Shown here in pieces: positions 53,762 through 63,599 of a DNA stretch of 64,000 nucleotides. Each line of letters opens with the position of its first letter. The first letter of the stretch is position 1. The translations under genes were made by a program, and so were the position numbers. This DNA comes from an uncultured Flavobacteriaceae bacterium (GTDB taxonomy: Bacteria; Bacteroidota; Bacteroidia; Flavobacteriales; Flavobacteriaceae). The stretch covers positions 62,001 through 126,000 of the forward strand of contig CANMFQ010000010.1 in the NCBI GenBank assembly GCA_947497145.1. Reading direction: 5' to 3'. The notes beneath the pieces were generated by a model. The model did not search any database. It saw only the letters and a list, made by a program, of their open reading frames with translations, and was not told the origin of the DNA.

Positions 53762-55420
53762 ATGATTAAAACGATAAAATACAATTATATAAAATTAACA
53801 CTGGATATGTTATTAGCACTGAATTCGAAAATAATAGTAATAATAGGGGCATTTGTTCTTTTATTAAGTTGCTCTAATGACGACGACGATAATTCTATAA
53901 ATAACACAGCGCCTTTAATCTCAAATCAAACATTTTCAATAACTAATGACGCAGCCATAGGCGCTTCAGTAGGAAACGTTTTAGCTACTGACGACGATAA
54001 CGATGTTTTAAGCTACAGTATTACTGCGAGTAATGACGATAACATCTTTGCAATAAACAGTACAACGGGACTCATTACCGTTTCAGGAGCACTAAATACA
54101 ACCACAACATATACGTTAACTGTGCAAGTTAGTGATGGACAAAGTACTACTGATGCTACTATTACCATTAACTTGGTTGAAATAACAGTTAGTTTCCCGC
54201 CACCGCCTTTTTCACTTTTTTATGATGGAACTCTAATTGGAGCTGACTATTGGTCAGAAACCCCAAAAATTCTTTCAGCATCCTATGGTTTTGGAGATAT
54301 TATTGGATTGCCTGGCACAGAAATCACACAACAACTCGTTGAACAAGCAGGAGGTGCTTGGCTCTCTGATGTTAATTGTGGGGACGATAATACAGCATCC
54401 TTAACTTCATCAGTAACGCAACAGCAATTAGCTAATGGATATATATTAAAAACGCCTTATCAGCAGGTTTTAAAAGATGGTGCTTTGGGTTTAGATGGTA
54501 TGCCTATTGTGTTCAGTTGGCCAGTATTAACCAATACAGTAGATATAAATGATGTTCAAGTTACATTGAACACAGGAGAAGTGGTTTCGCCAATGGCAAT
54601 TGGTATGCTACCTAATTTTGAAAATAATGAACGTAACTGTATCGTAGTTTTTGGTGAATTTGGTAACCGACTGCCTAGTACAGACCCAGATGCACGTTTT
54701 TCTGTAAAAGTAGAAATCGTAACAGGTGATACGCCGTTAATGTTGGCTGGGCCAAATAACCAAATGGTAAGCGCCGTGGGGTTATCTTGGGAAACCACTA
54801 CAAGCCCATACGACCCAAATAATGGGCCAAGATTGGTGGGTGCTAAACTAAACCACGTAGGAACACAAGCAATTGGTGAAGGTGTTAGCAATCCTATTGT
54901 GAATATGGGATTGCCGCAAAACGACGAATTTGATTTATATGGCGGTGGCGATTTCAGACTTCGTGTACTAACCTCAGGTGGTTTTTCACCAGATGGAGTT
55001 CGTGGAGTGCTACCAACAGATTATGAACGTTTTTTTAGAATTCATGCAACAGGTACAGACGGTTCAACAGTTTTAATCGAGGATGTCGGTGTGGATTACC
55101 AAGTTGAAGGTGGTACCCTAAAAGTATTGGGCTTATCAGATTTAGGAAACGTAGCAGGCTTTAATGGCACAGTATATGGAGATTGCTATATGGAAGATAG
55201 AGACAATTACATAGACATTATTATTGAAGGTGATGAGGGTGCAGCAAGAAACATTACATTCGTAGAAATTCCAAGTTTAGAAGGTGGTTATGATGCTTTT
55301 TATAACCCAGGCGGACCAGGAACAACACCATTTTCAAACGTAAACTACACACAGCCAGGCCCAAGAGATTTAGAACCTGTAATTATGGCATTAGATAATC
55401 CGATGCGTGTAACAAACTAA
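53762..55420 (+). CDS. lipoprotein with cadherin-like repeat and C-terminal beta domain
   Basis: Lipobox LLLSC followed by SNDDDDN, an acidic surface-export pattern. One cadherin-type repeat spans residues about 50-140 of the mature protein (PLISNQTFSITNDAAIGASV, LATDDDNDVLSYSITASNDD, TTTYTLTVQVSDGQS). The C-terminal 370 residues are beta-rich and unknown. The track starts at 53732, overlapping the previous gene; ATG 53762 fits better. ATG 53807 (MLLALNSK) is a further option that shortens the pre-signal region. Probably displayed on the cell surface. Confidence 0.75.
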   Translation: MIKTIKYNYIKLTLDMLLALNSKIIVIIGAFVLLLSCSNDDDDNSINNTAPLISNQTFSITNDAAIGASVGNVLATDDDNDVLSYSITASNDDNIFAINSTTGLITVSGALNTTTTYTLTVQVSDGQSTTDATITINLVEITVSFPPPPFSLFYDGTLIGADYWSETPKILSASYGFGDIIGLPGTEITQQLVEQAGGAWLSDVNCGDDNTASLTSSVTQQQLANGYILKTPYQQVLKDGALGLDGMPIVFSWPVLTNTVDINDVQVTLNTGEVVSPMAIGMLPNFENNERNCIVVFGEFGNRLPSTDPDARFSVKVEIVTGDTPLMLAGPNNQMVSAVGLSWETTTSPYDPNNGPRLVGAKLNHVGTQAIGEGVSNPIVNMGLPQNDEFDLYGGGDFRLRVLTSGGFSPDGVRGVLPTDYERFFRIHATGTDGSTVLIEDVGVDYQVEGGTLKVLGLSDLGNVAGFNGTVYGDCYMEDRDNYIDIIIEGDEGAARNITFVEIPSLEGGYDAFYNPGGPGTTPFSNVNYTQPGPRDLEPVIMALDNPMRVTN

Positions 55421-55458
55421 AAATAGGATCTATAACTGTACCTAGTACGGTGTATAAA

Positions 55459-55494
55459 CAATAGCGGTTTGAGTGAAAACTTAAACCGCTATTG
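55459..55494 (+). terminator. hairpin downstream of cadherin lipoprotein gene
   Basis: CAATAGCGGTTT (55459-55470) and AAACCGCTATTG (55483-55494) are perfect reverse complements around a 12-nt loop, 38 bp after the stop. There is no T-tract after it, so termination efficiency is uncertain. Confidence 0.6.
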
Positions 55495-55500
55495 CAATTA

Positions 55501-55761
55501 TAGCTTACTTGAATTAAACTTTAATGGAATTTCGTCAGCGCGCCAACTTTCTTGATTTTAGCTTCAGCCATTGGCTAAACCTAAAATACAAAATGTACTA
55601 TAATGTGCTTGCGTTATTTGACTTTGCTTTGGGTAAAAGCTTTACCAAAGACAAATCTTCTTTTATTTTTTTCTTGCTATAAACTTTCTTCTCAAAAGGT
55701 AATGGAACACTTATTATACGAACCGACGGTAGGAGGGGAGTGTAATGTGTGTGTGGAATGG
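55501..55761 (+). repeat. dispersed intergenic repeat, full copy 2
   Basis: Homologous to 31849-32098 throughout, including the palindromic ATTTTAG..CAGCCA / TGGCTAAACCTAAAAT core and the tail TAGGAGGGGAGTG..AATGTG followed by TGGAATGG. The 62-codon ORF in the track (55603-55791) is part of it and is not a gene. Seventy bases later the GC content rises and the transposon-like region begins. Confidence 0.7.
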
Positions 55762-55831
55762 AATTGTCACGACCAAGGCTTAATTAAGTAGGCTATTTGG
55801 TAAAACAATACTTGTTAAAAGTTCGTATGTT

Positions 55832-55869
55832 GGGGTAGTGACCTCATAGCTGCATAAACGGAAAACTTC
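55832..55869 (+). repeat. candidate left terminal inverted repeat of Tn3-family element
   Basis: The sequence begins GGGGTAGTGACCTCATAGCT, the GGGG-initial 38-bp layout expected of Tn3-family ends. It lies where base composition changes, 87 bp before the transposase start. The matching right end was not found in the window, so this rests on position and the GGGG start. Confidence 0.4.
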
Positions 55870-55955
55870 GCTCGCAAACCCTATAAACATTGGTGTTGTC
55901 TTTTCATCCAATTTAGCTTATTCCATTAAATGAAGTATTTTGTGGAAAAAACGTC

Positions 55956-58850
55956 ATGCAATATAATCAAAGTGAAAGTTGGTATCTGACCTATGATGAG
56001 TCCTTATTGTTGAAAAACAAAAGTTTCCCTCATAAACTGGCCATGGCCGTTCAACTGAAGCAATACCAGTCGAATGGGTTCTTTCCAAAAGCATCATCTG
56101 AAATATCAAATGGACTTGTCTCCCATCTTAGCGATCAGTTGGAAACAAGTGCTTCTACTTTGAAAGGATACGATTGGTCAAGTAGAACAGCGAGAAACCA
56201 TAGGGAAGAGATATTAAAGTTTCTTGGATTTGAAAAAACAAATGAAAATCATCGCAAAGGACTCATCGAATTTTTGATTGACGATATCCTTCCCTATGGA
56301 AGTACAAAAATAGAAATTGAAGAAATTTGCCTGAAATGGTTCTTAGAGCATAGACTAGCGGTTCCAACGGAAAAAGTGCTTTCGCGTACAATTTCCACTG
56401 CACTCGCGAAATTTGAGAACAGATTGTTCGCTCAGGTTGCCTCGCTTTTGGGAAGGGGCACGACTGAATTGTTCGACCGCTGCCTAAGAAACGATTCACG
56501 CGAAAAGGGTTCGTTCACTTGGCTTCGTTCCGATTCGGGCCGTGCCAGTCTAGCTACCATTCTCAATGAACTGGACAAATTGGCCTTTATCGAGGATTGC
56601 GTACTGCCCTTAAAAGAAATCGGCGGGATACACCCCAAGATACGGGAAAGGCTTTACAAAAGGATAGCTTCCGAGTCGGCTTGGGAGGTAAGGCGGCACC
56701 CTCCATATATCAGGGATACCCTGATGTGCATTTTTCTCTATGCCAGAAGGCAGAAAATCATCGATGACCTCGTGGACCTGTTCATCCTACTAGTGGGAAA
56801 ACTATCAAAGAAGGCAAAAAAGAAAGTGGAGACCGTATTGGTAAAGGAAATGAAACGGGTCTATGGTAAGACGACACTGTTGGCCCGAATCGCCAAGGCA
56901 TCATTGAAAGACCCGAAAGGTACCATCAACAGGGTCATATATCCCATTGCCAACAAAGCGAAACTGTCCGATATAGTAAAGGAATATAAATATTCCGGAA
57001 AGGGTTTTAAAAATGAGATACATAACCTAGTGCGCTCCAGTTATTCCTCCCACTATCGGAGAATGGTGCCACAGATATTGGGCAGTCTGACCTTTAGGTC
57101 AAATAATGATTCACACGCACCCGTCTTGGATGCCATCGACTGGCTCTTGGAGAACCCGATACCCGACCCAAACTTTTCAATGAACGATGGTTCGGTTCCC
57201 ACATCGGACATCATCAAGCCCAGTTTTATAAAACTTGTCAAAGGGATGGGCAAAGGTGATATGGACCGTATAGATTATGAAATAGCTGTCCTCGAAGCTT
57301 TGCGAAAACGACTTCGCTGCAAGGAGATATGGGTGGAAGGGGCAGATAAGTACCGTAATCCCGATGAGGACGTTCCCACGGACTTCAACATTAACAGGAA
57401 ATTCTACTATGACCGTTTGGGCGTGGAGAACGACCCTTTGGAATTTACAAGGGGACTAAAGGAAGAAATGGAATCGGCACTGAGAATGCTTAACGGAAAC
57501 CTACCCTCCAACAAATATGTAAGGTTACGGCAGACTGGAGTAAAGAATATTGTACTCTCTCCCTCGGAACCGCTCATGGATCCACCTAACATAAGCGCGC
57601 TCAAGGGAGAGGTCCAATCCAAGTGGCCGATGACCTCCCTTTTGGATATACTTCGCGAGGCGGATAGTTGGTCCGGCCTTACAAAATCGTTCAAAAGTGT
57701 GAGAACTTCGGAGCGGTTGTCGCCCGGACAGCTCAGGAAAAGATTGCTTTTGGTACTTTATGGCCTAGGGACCAATATGGGGCTCAATCGTTTGGCGTCG
57801 GGCAACCAGGTCAGTTACAAGGAGCTTCGCCATGTTAAGAACGCCTACATACACAAAGATTCCCTGCGCAGGGCCATTAGAGAGGTGGCCAATGGGGTAT
57901 TCTCTATCAAGGACACCAAACTTTGGGGTGAGGCCACCACCTCATGCGCCTCGGATTCGAAGAAGTTCGGTTCGTGGGACCAGAACCTGATGACGGAATG
58001 GCATATCCGATACGGGGGAAAGGGTGTTATGATCTATTGGCACGTCGACACCCGTTCCACCTGTATCTATTCCCAACTGAAAAAATGCTCCTCCTCGGAG
58101 GTGGCCAACATGATAGAGGGGGTGCTCAAGCACTGTACCGACATGAAAGTGGAAAAACAGTTTGTGGACACCCATGGCCAGAGCGAGGTCGCCTTTGCTT
58201 TTTGCAGGCTGTTGGGGTTTGAGCTGATGCCTAGGTTGAAGAACATCGCCTCCCAAAAACTTTACCTCCCGGATATTTCCCTAAAGAAAGAGCTCAAAAA
58301 CCTATTACCGATACTTAATAGGAGCATTAAATGGGAAATCATCGAGAGGCAGTACGATGAAATGGTAAAATACACCGCTGCCCTGGAACAGGGAACGGCC
58401 GACCCCGAATCGATATTAAAGCGGTTCACCAGGGGAAACGAAAGCCACCCGACCTACAGGGCCCTGCAAGAACTGGGCAAGGTGGTTAAAACAATATTCC
58501 TTTGTAGGTACCTTGCCGATGAAAATATCCGAAGGGAAATACACGGTGGGCTGAACGTGATAGAGAACTGGAATTCTGCCAACGGTTTCATTTTTTTTGG
58601 AAAAAGTGGCGAGGTTTCATCTAACCGTTTGGAAGAGCAGGAACTGTCGGTACTGGCATTACATCTGCTTCAGAACTGCCTGGTCTATGTCAACACGCTC
58701 ATGATACAACGTGTGGTGGCCGAAAACGGGTGGATGGAAAGACTTGACAAGGAAGATTATCGTGCATTGAGCCCATTGATACATGCCCATGTGAACCCCT
58801 ATGGAAAGTTCGAACTGGACATGGACAAAAACCTTGGTCTGGCCGTGTAG
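55956..58850 (+). CDS. tnpA: Tn3-family transposase (full length)
   Basis: 964 aa, a normal length for Tn3 transposases. The N-terminal DUF4158-like DNA-binding region includes [20 protein letters not shown]. The C-terminal DDE catalytic domain has D1 in [13 protein letters not shown] (near 667), D2 in [14 protein letters not shown] (near 738) and E in [19 protein letters not shown] (near 886, GKxGExxSN). No frameshift is seen, so it may be active. The 5' quarter is AT-rich and the 3' part is clearly GC-richer than the chromosome. No resolvase is adjacent. It probably mobilised, or is carried with, the catabolic genes to its right. Confidence 0.93.
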   Translation: MQYNQSESWYLTYDESLLLKNKSFPHKLAMAVQLKQYQSNGFFPKASSEISNGLVSHLSDQLETSASTLKGYDWSSRTARNHREEILKFLGFEKTNENHRKGLIEFLIDDILPYGSTKIEIEEICLKWFLEHRLAVPTEKVLSRTISTALAKFENRLFAQVASLLGRGTTELFDRCLRNDSREKGSFTWLRSDSGRASLATILNELDKLAFIEDCVLPLKEIGGIHPKIRERLYKRIASESAWEVRRHPPYIRDTLMCIFLYARRQKIIDDLVDLFILLVGKLSKKAKKKVETVLVKEMKRVYGKTTLLARIAKASLKDPKGTINRVIYPIANKAKLSDIVKEYKYSGKGFKNEIHNLVRSSYSSHYRRMVPQILGSLTFRSNNDSHAPVLDAIDWLLENPIPDPNFSMNDGSVPTSDIIKPSFIKLVKGMGKGDMDRIDYEIAVLEALRKRLRCKEIWVEGADKYRNPDEDVPTDFNINRKFYYDRLGVENDPLEFTRGLKEEMESALRMLNGNLPSNKYVRLRQTGVKNIVLSPSEPLMDPPNISALKGEVQSKWPMTSLLDILREADSWSGLTKSFKSVRTSERLSPGQLRKRLLLVLYGLGTNMGLNRLASGNQVSYKELRHVKNAYIHKDSLRRAIREVANGVFSIKDTKLWGEATTSCASDSKKFGSWDQNLMTEWHIRYGGKGVMIYWHVDTRSTCIYSQLKKCSSSEVANMIEGVLKHCTDMKVEKQFVDTHGQSEVAFAFCRLLGFELMPRLKNIASQKLYLPDISLKKELKNLLPILNRSIKWEIIERQYDEMVKYTAALEQGTADPESILKRFTRGNESHPTYRALQELGKVVKTIFLCRYLADENIRREIHGGLNVIENWNSANGFIFFGKSGEVSSNRLEEQELSVLALHLLQNCLVYVNTLMIQRVVAENGWMERLDKEDYRALSPLIHAHVNPYGKFELDMDKNLGLAV

Positions 58851-59015
58851 AGCGATTGTCCTTTGTGCCGAAAAAGGTTCTTTTCTCAGGACCACTCACA
58901 AAAGAAAACATAAGGTTAGAAATATCACGGTACTGTTTTTCGATCCGATCAATGATGGGGCACATTTTGAATAGTTAATCTGCGTATAAAAAGGAATACC
59001 TCTCACGTTTTTCCT

Positions 59016-59897
59016 TCAATCCCTGTTATGGTATACAGTTTCCCAAACGACGGCTCCCAAGATAAAAAGTCCACCGATATAGGTACGGAATTCAGGATAT
59101 TCCTGAAGAAACATAGCGCCCAAGGCAATGCCAAAGATGGGTTGGGTGCAGCTCATAATACTTGCGGTAGTAACCGAAAATTTCTTAAAACTTCCCAGAA
59201 ATAGTGTATGGCCCAGAACGGTCGTGAAAATGGCAAGAAACAATATAGGTACCCATGAGAGCGAAGACAGTCTGGCAATTTCTCCCCAATCCATAAACGG
59301 CAAAAGCAAGAATACCGTGGCGCATACCTGTACTGTCATGAGGTAGCCATCGTTGAACCTTTCCGCCCGTTTTTTTAGTAACAGGTTACGAATGGAATAG
59401 CTCAAGGCAGAAGCAATGCCCCAACAAACGGCCTCAAATATACTTCCCGAAGTTTCGACCCCATTTGGGAGCAACAGATAGATTCCCAAAAGGGAAAGCA
59501 CCGTCAAAAAGACATGCTTCCATTGGAACCTTGTGGACAAAAAAACAGGCTCTAAAATTGAAGTGATGATCGGGTAAGTGAACAAAGACAACATGCCTAT
59601 CGCCACACTGGATTTCTGTAGGGCATGAAAATAGGTGACCCAATGCACGGTCAGCAAAATTCCACTTAAAACAACAATCCAAAATTCCCTTGTACCGAAT
59701 CTAGGGGTCTTTTGATTTTTACCAAAACGTGGTAAAAGTAGAAAAATGACAGTTGCCAGTACCGCCCTTAAAAAAATGATGGCTTCCGGATTCCCATCGA
59801 TATACCTGCCAAGGACTCCTGAGGTGCTGATGAACAGCATTGCGAGATTTAGGAACAGGACATCCTTGATCCGACCTTGAAGCTTTACTTGTGCCAT
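59016..59897 (-). CDS. DMT/EamA-family transporter
   Basis: 293 aa with ten predicted transmembrane helices in two EamA repeats (LFLNLAMLFISTSGVLGRYI, VVLSGILLTVHWVTYFHALQ, then AVCWGIASALSYSIRNLLLK, FSVTTASIMSCTQPIFGIAL). The family exports or imports metabolites such as amino acids or nucleotide sugars. The start overlaps the end of the ROK kinase gene by 13 bp, so it is the last gene of a DeoR-ROK-DMT operon. A role in moving the island's sugar substrate is inferred from context. Confidence 0.88.
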   Translation of the reverse strand: MAQVKLQGRIKDVLFLNLAMLFISTSGVLGRYIDGNPEAIIFLRAVLATVIFLLLPRFGKNQKTPRFGTREFWIVVLSGILLTVHWVTYFHALQKSSVAIGMLSLFTYPIITSILEPVFLSTRFQWKHVFLTVLSLLGIYLLLPNGVETSGSIFEAVCWGIASALSYSIRNLLLKKRAERFNDGYLMTVQVCATVFLLLPFMDWGEIARLSSLSWVPILFLAIFTTVLGHTLFLGSFKKFSVTTASIMSCTQPIFGIALGAMFLQEYPEFRTYIGGLFILGAVVWETVYHNRD

Positions 59898-60835
59898 ACC
59901 AAAGATGCCGCTCCAATAATGGATGCGCTTTTGTCTCCAAGTGCGGACAGTTTGATTTTCACCTTACCCTTAAACAGGTCTATTGAGTGTTTCTTAAAAT
60001 ATTCCTTCGTCGGACTCAACAGGAGGTCACCCGCCTTTACCAGGCCGCCCGAAAGTATAATTGCTTCCGGTTCCAGGGCAGTAGCCAGTTTGCACATGAA
60101 CTTTCCCAACTTTTCCCCTACGAAATCAAATGCTGCCAGGGCAATTTTATCTCCTTCGAGAGCGGCTGCCATGATTTCTTCACCGCGAAGATTATGATAG
60201 GCGATATCCCTAAATCTACTTTCATAGTTGTATTTGGCCTGCATGTACAGTACGGAACGTTTGAGTCCAGTAGCGGAAACATAGGCCTCGATACCACCCT
60301 TTGCTCCAAGTACCGTTTCCCAGCCATCATCTTCGACCGAAAAATGGCCCATCCTCGCCGCGTACCCGGTATGGCCGTGTACCAATTGTCCGTTTGCCAC
60401 GATTCCACTGCCCAAACCTGTGCCAAGGGTCAATACGACAAAATCCCTCATGTTTCTGCCCGACCCAAAATGAAGCTCGCCCAAGACGGCCGCATTACCG
60501 TCATTGATTATTTTTGTTGGATAATTTAATTTTTCAGAAAGTAATCGGGCCAGCTCAGTAGAACCTTTCCAGGGTAAGTTTCCCGGGTTGAAAACGGTCT
60601 GATTTTGATAATTGACATCTGGCGCTCCAATTCCGACACCATCTATGCTAAAATCTGAAACCATTTGATTCCTCAAGGTTTCAATACAAGCAGCCACTTT
60701 TTCAAGATATTCTTCAAGAACCCTAAAGTTTTGTGTTCTAAATCGTTCTTGAGCCAAGCATTCACCTTCCCGGCTTACCAATCCAATCTTGGTATAGGTG
60801 CCCCCAATGTCTATTCCTACGGCAAGGTGTCTCAT
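59885..60835 (-). CDS. ROK-family sugar kinase-like protein
   Basis: 316 aa. The N-terminal phosphate-binding loop is VGIDIGGTYTKIGLV, GVGIGAPDVN and NDGNAAVLGELHFGSG follow, and LGTGLGSGIVANGQLVHGHT contains the adenosine-binding region. The ROK zinc motif (GxGCxxCxGxxGC) is absent, replaced by WETVLGAKGGIEAYVSA. It could be a ROK kinase lacking the structural zinc, as some fructokinase-like members do. Likely phosphorylates a hexose or derivative. The start overlaps the DeoR gene's stop by 4 bp. Confidence 0.88.
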   Translation of the reverse strand: MRHLAVGIDIGGTYTKIGLVSREGECLAQERFRTQNFRVLEEYLEKVAACIETLRNQMVSDFSIDGVGIGAPDVNYQNQTVFNPGNLPWKGSTELARLLSEKLNYPTKIINDGNAAVLGELHFGSGRNMRDFVVLTLGTGLGSGIVANGQLVHGHTGYAARMGHFSVEDDGWETVLGAKGGIEAYVSATGLKRSVLYMQAKYNYESRFRDIAYHNLRGEEIMAAALEGDKIALAAFDFVGEKLGKFMCKLATALEPEAIILSGGLVKAGDLLLSPTKEYFKKHSIDLFKGKVKIKLSALGDKSASIIGAASLVWHK

Positions 60836-61584
60836 TGAACAATATTTACGTTTGAAGATCTGTACCTTTCTATTTTTTCCATTGGCAAGTCGTTCTCAAA
60901 TACCAGAACATCTAAATCATCTACATCGCAAACCTTGAAGGACGCCGCAGTATTTAGTTTCTCGGTATCCACAATCGCAAGCGTAGACTTTGCGCGAACA
61001 ACCATTTCTTTTTTTACCAGCGATTCTTCATAAATGGGCACGGTCACTCCAAATTCCAAATGAATATTGCTTACTCCGAGAATAAGCCAATCTGTTCTGA
61101 TGGAGGCGATTTTTGACAGGGTTTCCAAACCCTGGGTCACCCTGGCCTTACCCGCGACCCTTCCCCCTATGAAATGGAGGTCTATTTTCGGATGTTCCCG
61201 AAGTACTTCTACAATAGGGAAACTATTGGTAAAGATTGTGAGCTCCATATCCCTCGGTACTTGTTGGGCAATGGCCATATTGGATGTGCCACCGTCAATA
61301 AAGACCGTTTGGCCCGATTTTAGAAACGGAACGGCCTTTTGGGCCATCTGTGTCTTTGCCACAGAGGTCAACAGTGCCCTGTCACCATAATCAAGAGGAA
61401 TGCCCGACCTCGGAATAGCTCCACCCCTTACTTTGGTGATCAATCCTTTTTCATCCATTTCTCCCAAATCCCTTCTTATCGTATCGTCCGATACCTGAAG
61501 CTCATCGACCAGTTCATTGATATATACACTCTCCCTTTTTTTTAGGCTATCTAAAATGTGGGCAAATCGCTCTTCCTTCAACAT
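60832..61584 (-). CDS. DeoR-family transcriptional regulator
   Basis: The N-terminal helix-turn-helix (MLKEERFAHILDSLKKRESV, INELVDELQVSDDTIRRDLG, residues 1-55) is followed by the DeoR sensor domain (residues 70-250: GQTVFIDGGTSNMAIAQQVP, TIFTNSFPIVEVLREHP, WLILGVSNIHLEFGVTVP). The family senses sugar phosphates, usually as a repressor. The ATG at 61584 is preferred over the track's TTG. It is divergent from the Gfo/Idh gene and shares the intergenic operator with it, so it probably controls both directions. Confidence 0.9.
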   Translation of the reverse strand: MLKEERFAHILDSLKKRESVYINELVDELQVSDDTIRRDLGEMDEKGLITKVRGGAIPRSGIPLDYGDRALLTSVAKTQMAQKAVPFLKSGQTVFIDGGTSNMAIAQQVPRDMELTIFTNSFPIVEVLREHPKIDLHFIGGRVAGKARVTQGLETLSKIASIRTDWLILGVSNIHLEFGVTVPIYEESLVKKEMVVRAKSTLAIVDTEKLNTAASFKVCDVDDLDVLVFENDLPMEKIERYRSSNVNIVQ

Positions 61585-61602
61585 AAAACGCAAGATATTG
61601 CA

Positions 61603-61686
61603 CAAATATAAAATAAATACCTACATTTACCGCATAAAACGAGAATAATTAATAGTATATACTTATATAAATAGGAAATTTGCGGT
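61603..61686. promoter_or_regulatory. divergent promoter region with candidate DeoR operator
   Basis: On the minus strand TATATTTG (61610-61603) matches the -7 consensus for the DeoR operon. ACCGCA (61630-61635) and TGCGGT (61681-61686) form an inverted pair 45 bp apart, close to both promoters. This spacing suits loop-forming repressor binding; it is inferred from symmetry only. Confidence 0.45.
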
Positions 61687-61689
61687 TTA

Positions 61690-62760
61690 ATGGAAAAGGA
61701 TAATATGTTGAACGTAGGGATTTTGGGGTGCGGTCCCATTTCACAATTCGCCCATTTGGAGGCCTGTCAAAAGGCCCGAAATGTAAGGCTTTACAGTGTT
61801 TGCGATACAGCGAGGGAACTCGCAGAAAAAATGGCCCATTTTTATGGTGCGGACAAGGTATATACCAACTATGACGAAATGCTGGAGGATAAAGACTTAG
61901 ATGCGGTTATCATTGCCACTAGTGACGCCTTTCATATTCCCGCAGCGATAAAAGCAATAGAGAGCGACAAGCATGTGTTGGTGGAAAAGCCATTAGGGGC
62001 CGACCTTCAGGAAGCCCTGACCCTCGAGAAACTTGTCTCAAAATCGGGCCTCACATTTCAGGTAGGTCATATGAAGCGTTTTGATGCCGGAATCGTATCC
62101 GCCAAGAACTTCATTGATAACGAGATGGGCGGAATGGTTGCTTTTAAAGCGTGGTACTGTGATTCAACGCACCGCTATGACCAGACAGATAGCACTCAAC
62201 CGGTACCCGTTTTGGGAAAGAATACGACAAAGCCCACAAGAAATCCCAAGGAAAACCTTCGTCGCTACTTCATGATGGCACATGGTAGCCATTTGCTCGA
62301 TACCGCAAGATTCCTAGCGGGGAGAATCAATAGTGTACAAGCGCATCTTGTCGAAAAGAACGGCATGTACAATTGGTTTGTCGATACAGGATTTGAGAAT
62401 GGAGCCAATGGACATCTTGACCTCACCGTTGCGGTACGGATGGATTGGCACGAAGGCTTCCATATCTATGGAGAGCAGGGAAGCGTTCTCGCCAAGACCT
62501 ATAACCCTTGGTATTTTAAGGTCAGCGAGGTTCAATGCTTCTCGGAAAAGGACGGTCAGTATCGACAAGTATTGGATAACAAAGCCCATTTTTTTGCCCT
62601 GCAGTTAGAGTCATTTGCCGAGTGCATATTGAACGGGGCTCCGCAAAAGGGAACAAATATCAAAGAGGGGATTGAATCCATTAAAGGCATGTTGGCCATA
62701 GACCGATCTGTAAAAACAGGAAAAAGAATATCGTTGGACGAAGTAACCGGTGCGCTATGA
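61690..62760 (+). CDS. Gfo/Idh/MocA-family oxidoreductase
   Basis: NAD(P)-binding Rossmann fold at the N-terminus (NVGILGCGPISQFAHLEACQ, VCDTARELAEK), with the family motif EKPLG (VLVEKPLGADLQE, near residue 100) that supplies the catalytic Lys. The substrate-binding C-terminal domain carries HGSHLLDTARFLAGR, where a conserved His is found. 356 aa is typical. The family oxidises sugars, inositols or their derivatives. Its stop overlaps the next start by 4 bp (ATGA), so it is coupled to the TIM-barrel gene. Substrate cannot be read from sequence. Confidence 0.9.
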   Translation: MEKDNMLNVGILGCGPISQFAHLEACQKARNVRLYSVCDTARELAEKMAHFYGADKVYTNYDEMLEDKDLDAVIIATSDAFHIPAAIKAIESDKHVLVEKPLGADLQEALTLEKLVSKSGLTFQVGHMKRFDAGIVSAKNFIDNEMGGMVAFKAWYCDSTHRYDQTDSTQPVPVLGKNTTKPTRNPKENLRRYFMMAHGSHLLDTARFLAGRINSVQAHLVEKNGMYNWFVDTGFENGANGHLDLTVAVRMDWHEGFHIYGEQGSVLAKTYNPWYFKVSEVQCFSEKDGQYRQVLDNKAHFFALQLESFAECILNGAPQKGTNIKEGIESIKGMLAIDRSVKTGKRISLDEVTGAL

Positions 62761-63599
62761 TACCACTTGCCATTTTCGCCAAAACCTACGGAGTGGATGC
62801 TCCAAAAGAACTGGCCGCTCAATTGGAAGAGGATAAAATTGCTGCCGTCCACTATAATATGACCTGTTCGGGGCTATCCAGCTTGCCGAAGGAAATTCCG
62901 CAGGAAAAAATCCAAGAGATAAGGGAGCAAGTACTTTCAAGGAACATTGAAATCGTTGGTGTATCAGCGACCTTCAACATGGTACACCCCAATAGGGCAG
63001 AAATTGAAAAAGGCCTTGAATCCTTAAAAGCAATCGCGGAGGCTTCGCGACAGCTAAAAAGCAATGTTATCACCCTTTGCACGGGCTCAAAGAATGCCCA
63101 GGATAAATGGAAATGGCATCCGGAGAACAGCTCGGAAAAGACCTGGAGCCAATTTCTGGATACGTTGGAGAAGGCAATTGTAATTGCGGAGGAAAACGAT
63201 GTTATACTTGGGATAGAACCCGAAACCGCCAACGTGGTCAATAGCTCCGCCAAAGCGAAAATACTTCTTGCTGACCTACAGAGCGATAGGGTCAAAATCA
63301 TACTGGACCCTGCCAATCTTTTTGATTCGGCCAAGGACAAAAATTCCATTCGGGAAATTGTCTCCAAAAGTTTTGATTTACTGTATGAGGATATTGCCGT
63401 TGCCCACGCCAAAGACCGAAGTTTGGATGGAACGATTAGGGCCGCCGGTAAGGGCGACATAGATTTCGAACATTTTATTGGGCTTCTTCACCAATCAGGT
63501 TTTCAAGGTCCTTTGGTGATGCACGGTCTGAAAGCCGAAGAAATACCTTTTGCGACCCACTATCTAAATACCCAGCTCGATGCCATTTTACGTTCGTAA
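62757..63599 (+). CDS. sugar-phosphate isomerase/epimerase-like TIM-barrel protein
   Basis: 280 aa of the AP-endonuclease-2-like/xylose isomerase-like TIM barrel family. Candidate metal ligands are in GIEPETANVVNS (Glu), IILDPANLFDS (Asp), AVAHAKDRSLDG (His) and the C-terminal VMHGL region. LASTRANGE-free N-terminus begins MIPLAIFAKTYGVDAPKELA. It is coupled at both ends: 4-bp overlap with the dehydrogenase and 20-bp overlap with the alpha/beta hydrolase. It probably acts after the dehydrogenase on a sugar or cyclitol intermediate. Confidence 0.88.
   Translation: MIPLAIFAKTYGVDAPKELAAQLEEDKIAAVHYNMTCSGLSSLPKEIPQEKIQEIREQVLSRNIEIVGVSATFNMVHPNRAEIEKGLESLKAIAEASRQLKSNVITLCTGSKNAQDKWKWHPENSSEKTWSQFLDTLEKAIVIAEENDVILGIEPETANVVNSSAKAKILLADLQSDRVKIILDPANLFDSAKDKNSIREIVSKSFDLLYEDIAVAHAKDRSLDGTIRAAGKGDIDFEHFIGLLHQSGFQGPLVMHGLKAEEIPFATHYLNTQLDAILRS

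Noticed and set aside
55603-55791. 62-aa ORF
   Set aside because: Lies wholly in the dispersed repeat, and the homologous copy at 31.9 kb does not keep the frame.
57942-58256. Several ORFs over 90 aa overlapping the Tn3 transposase on both strands
   Set aside because: Expected shadows in GC-richer DNA; the transposase frame carries the DDE motifs.
58851-59015. Right terminal inverted repeat of the Tn3 element just after tnpA
   Set aside because: No reverse complement of the left-end candidate could be found; GGGGCACATT at about 58956 is in the wrong orientation.
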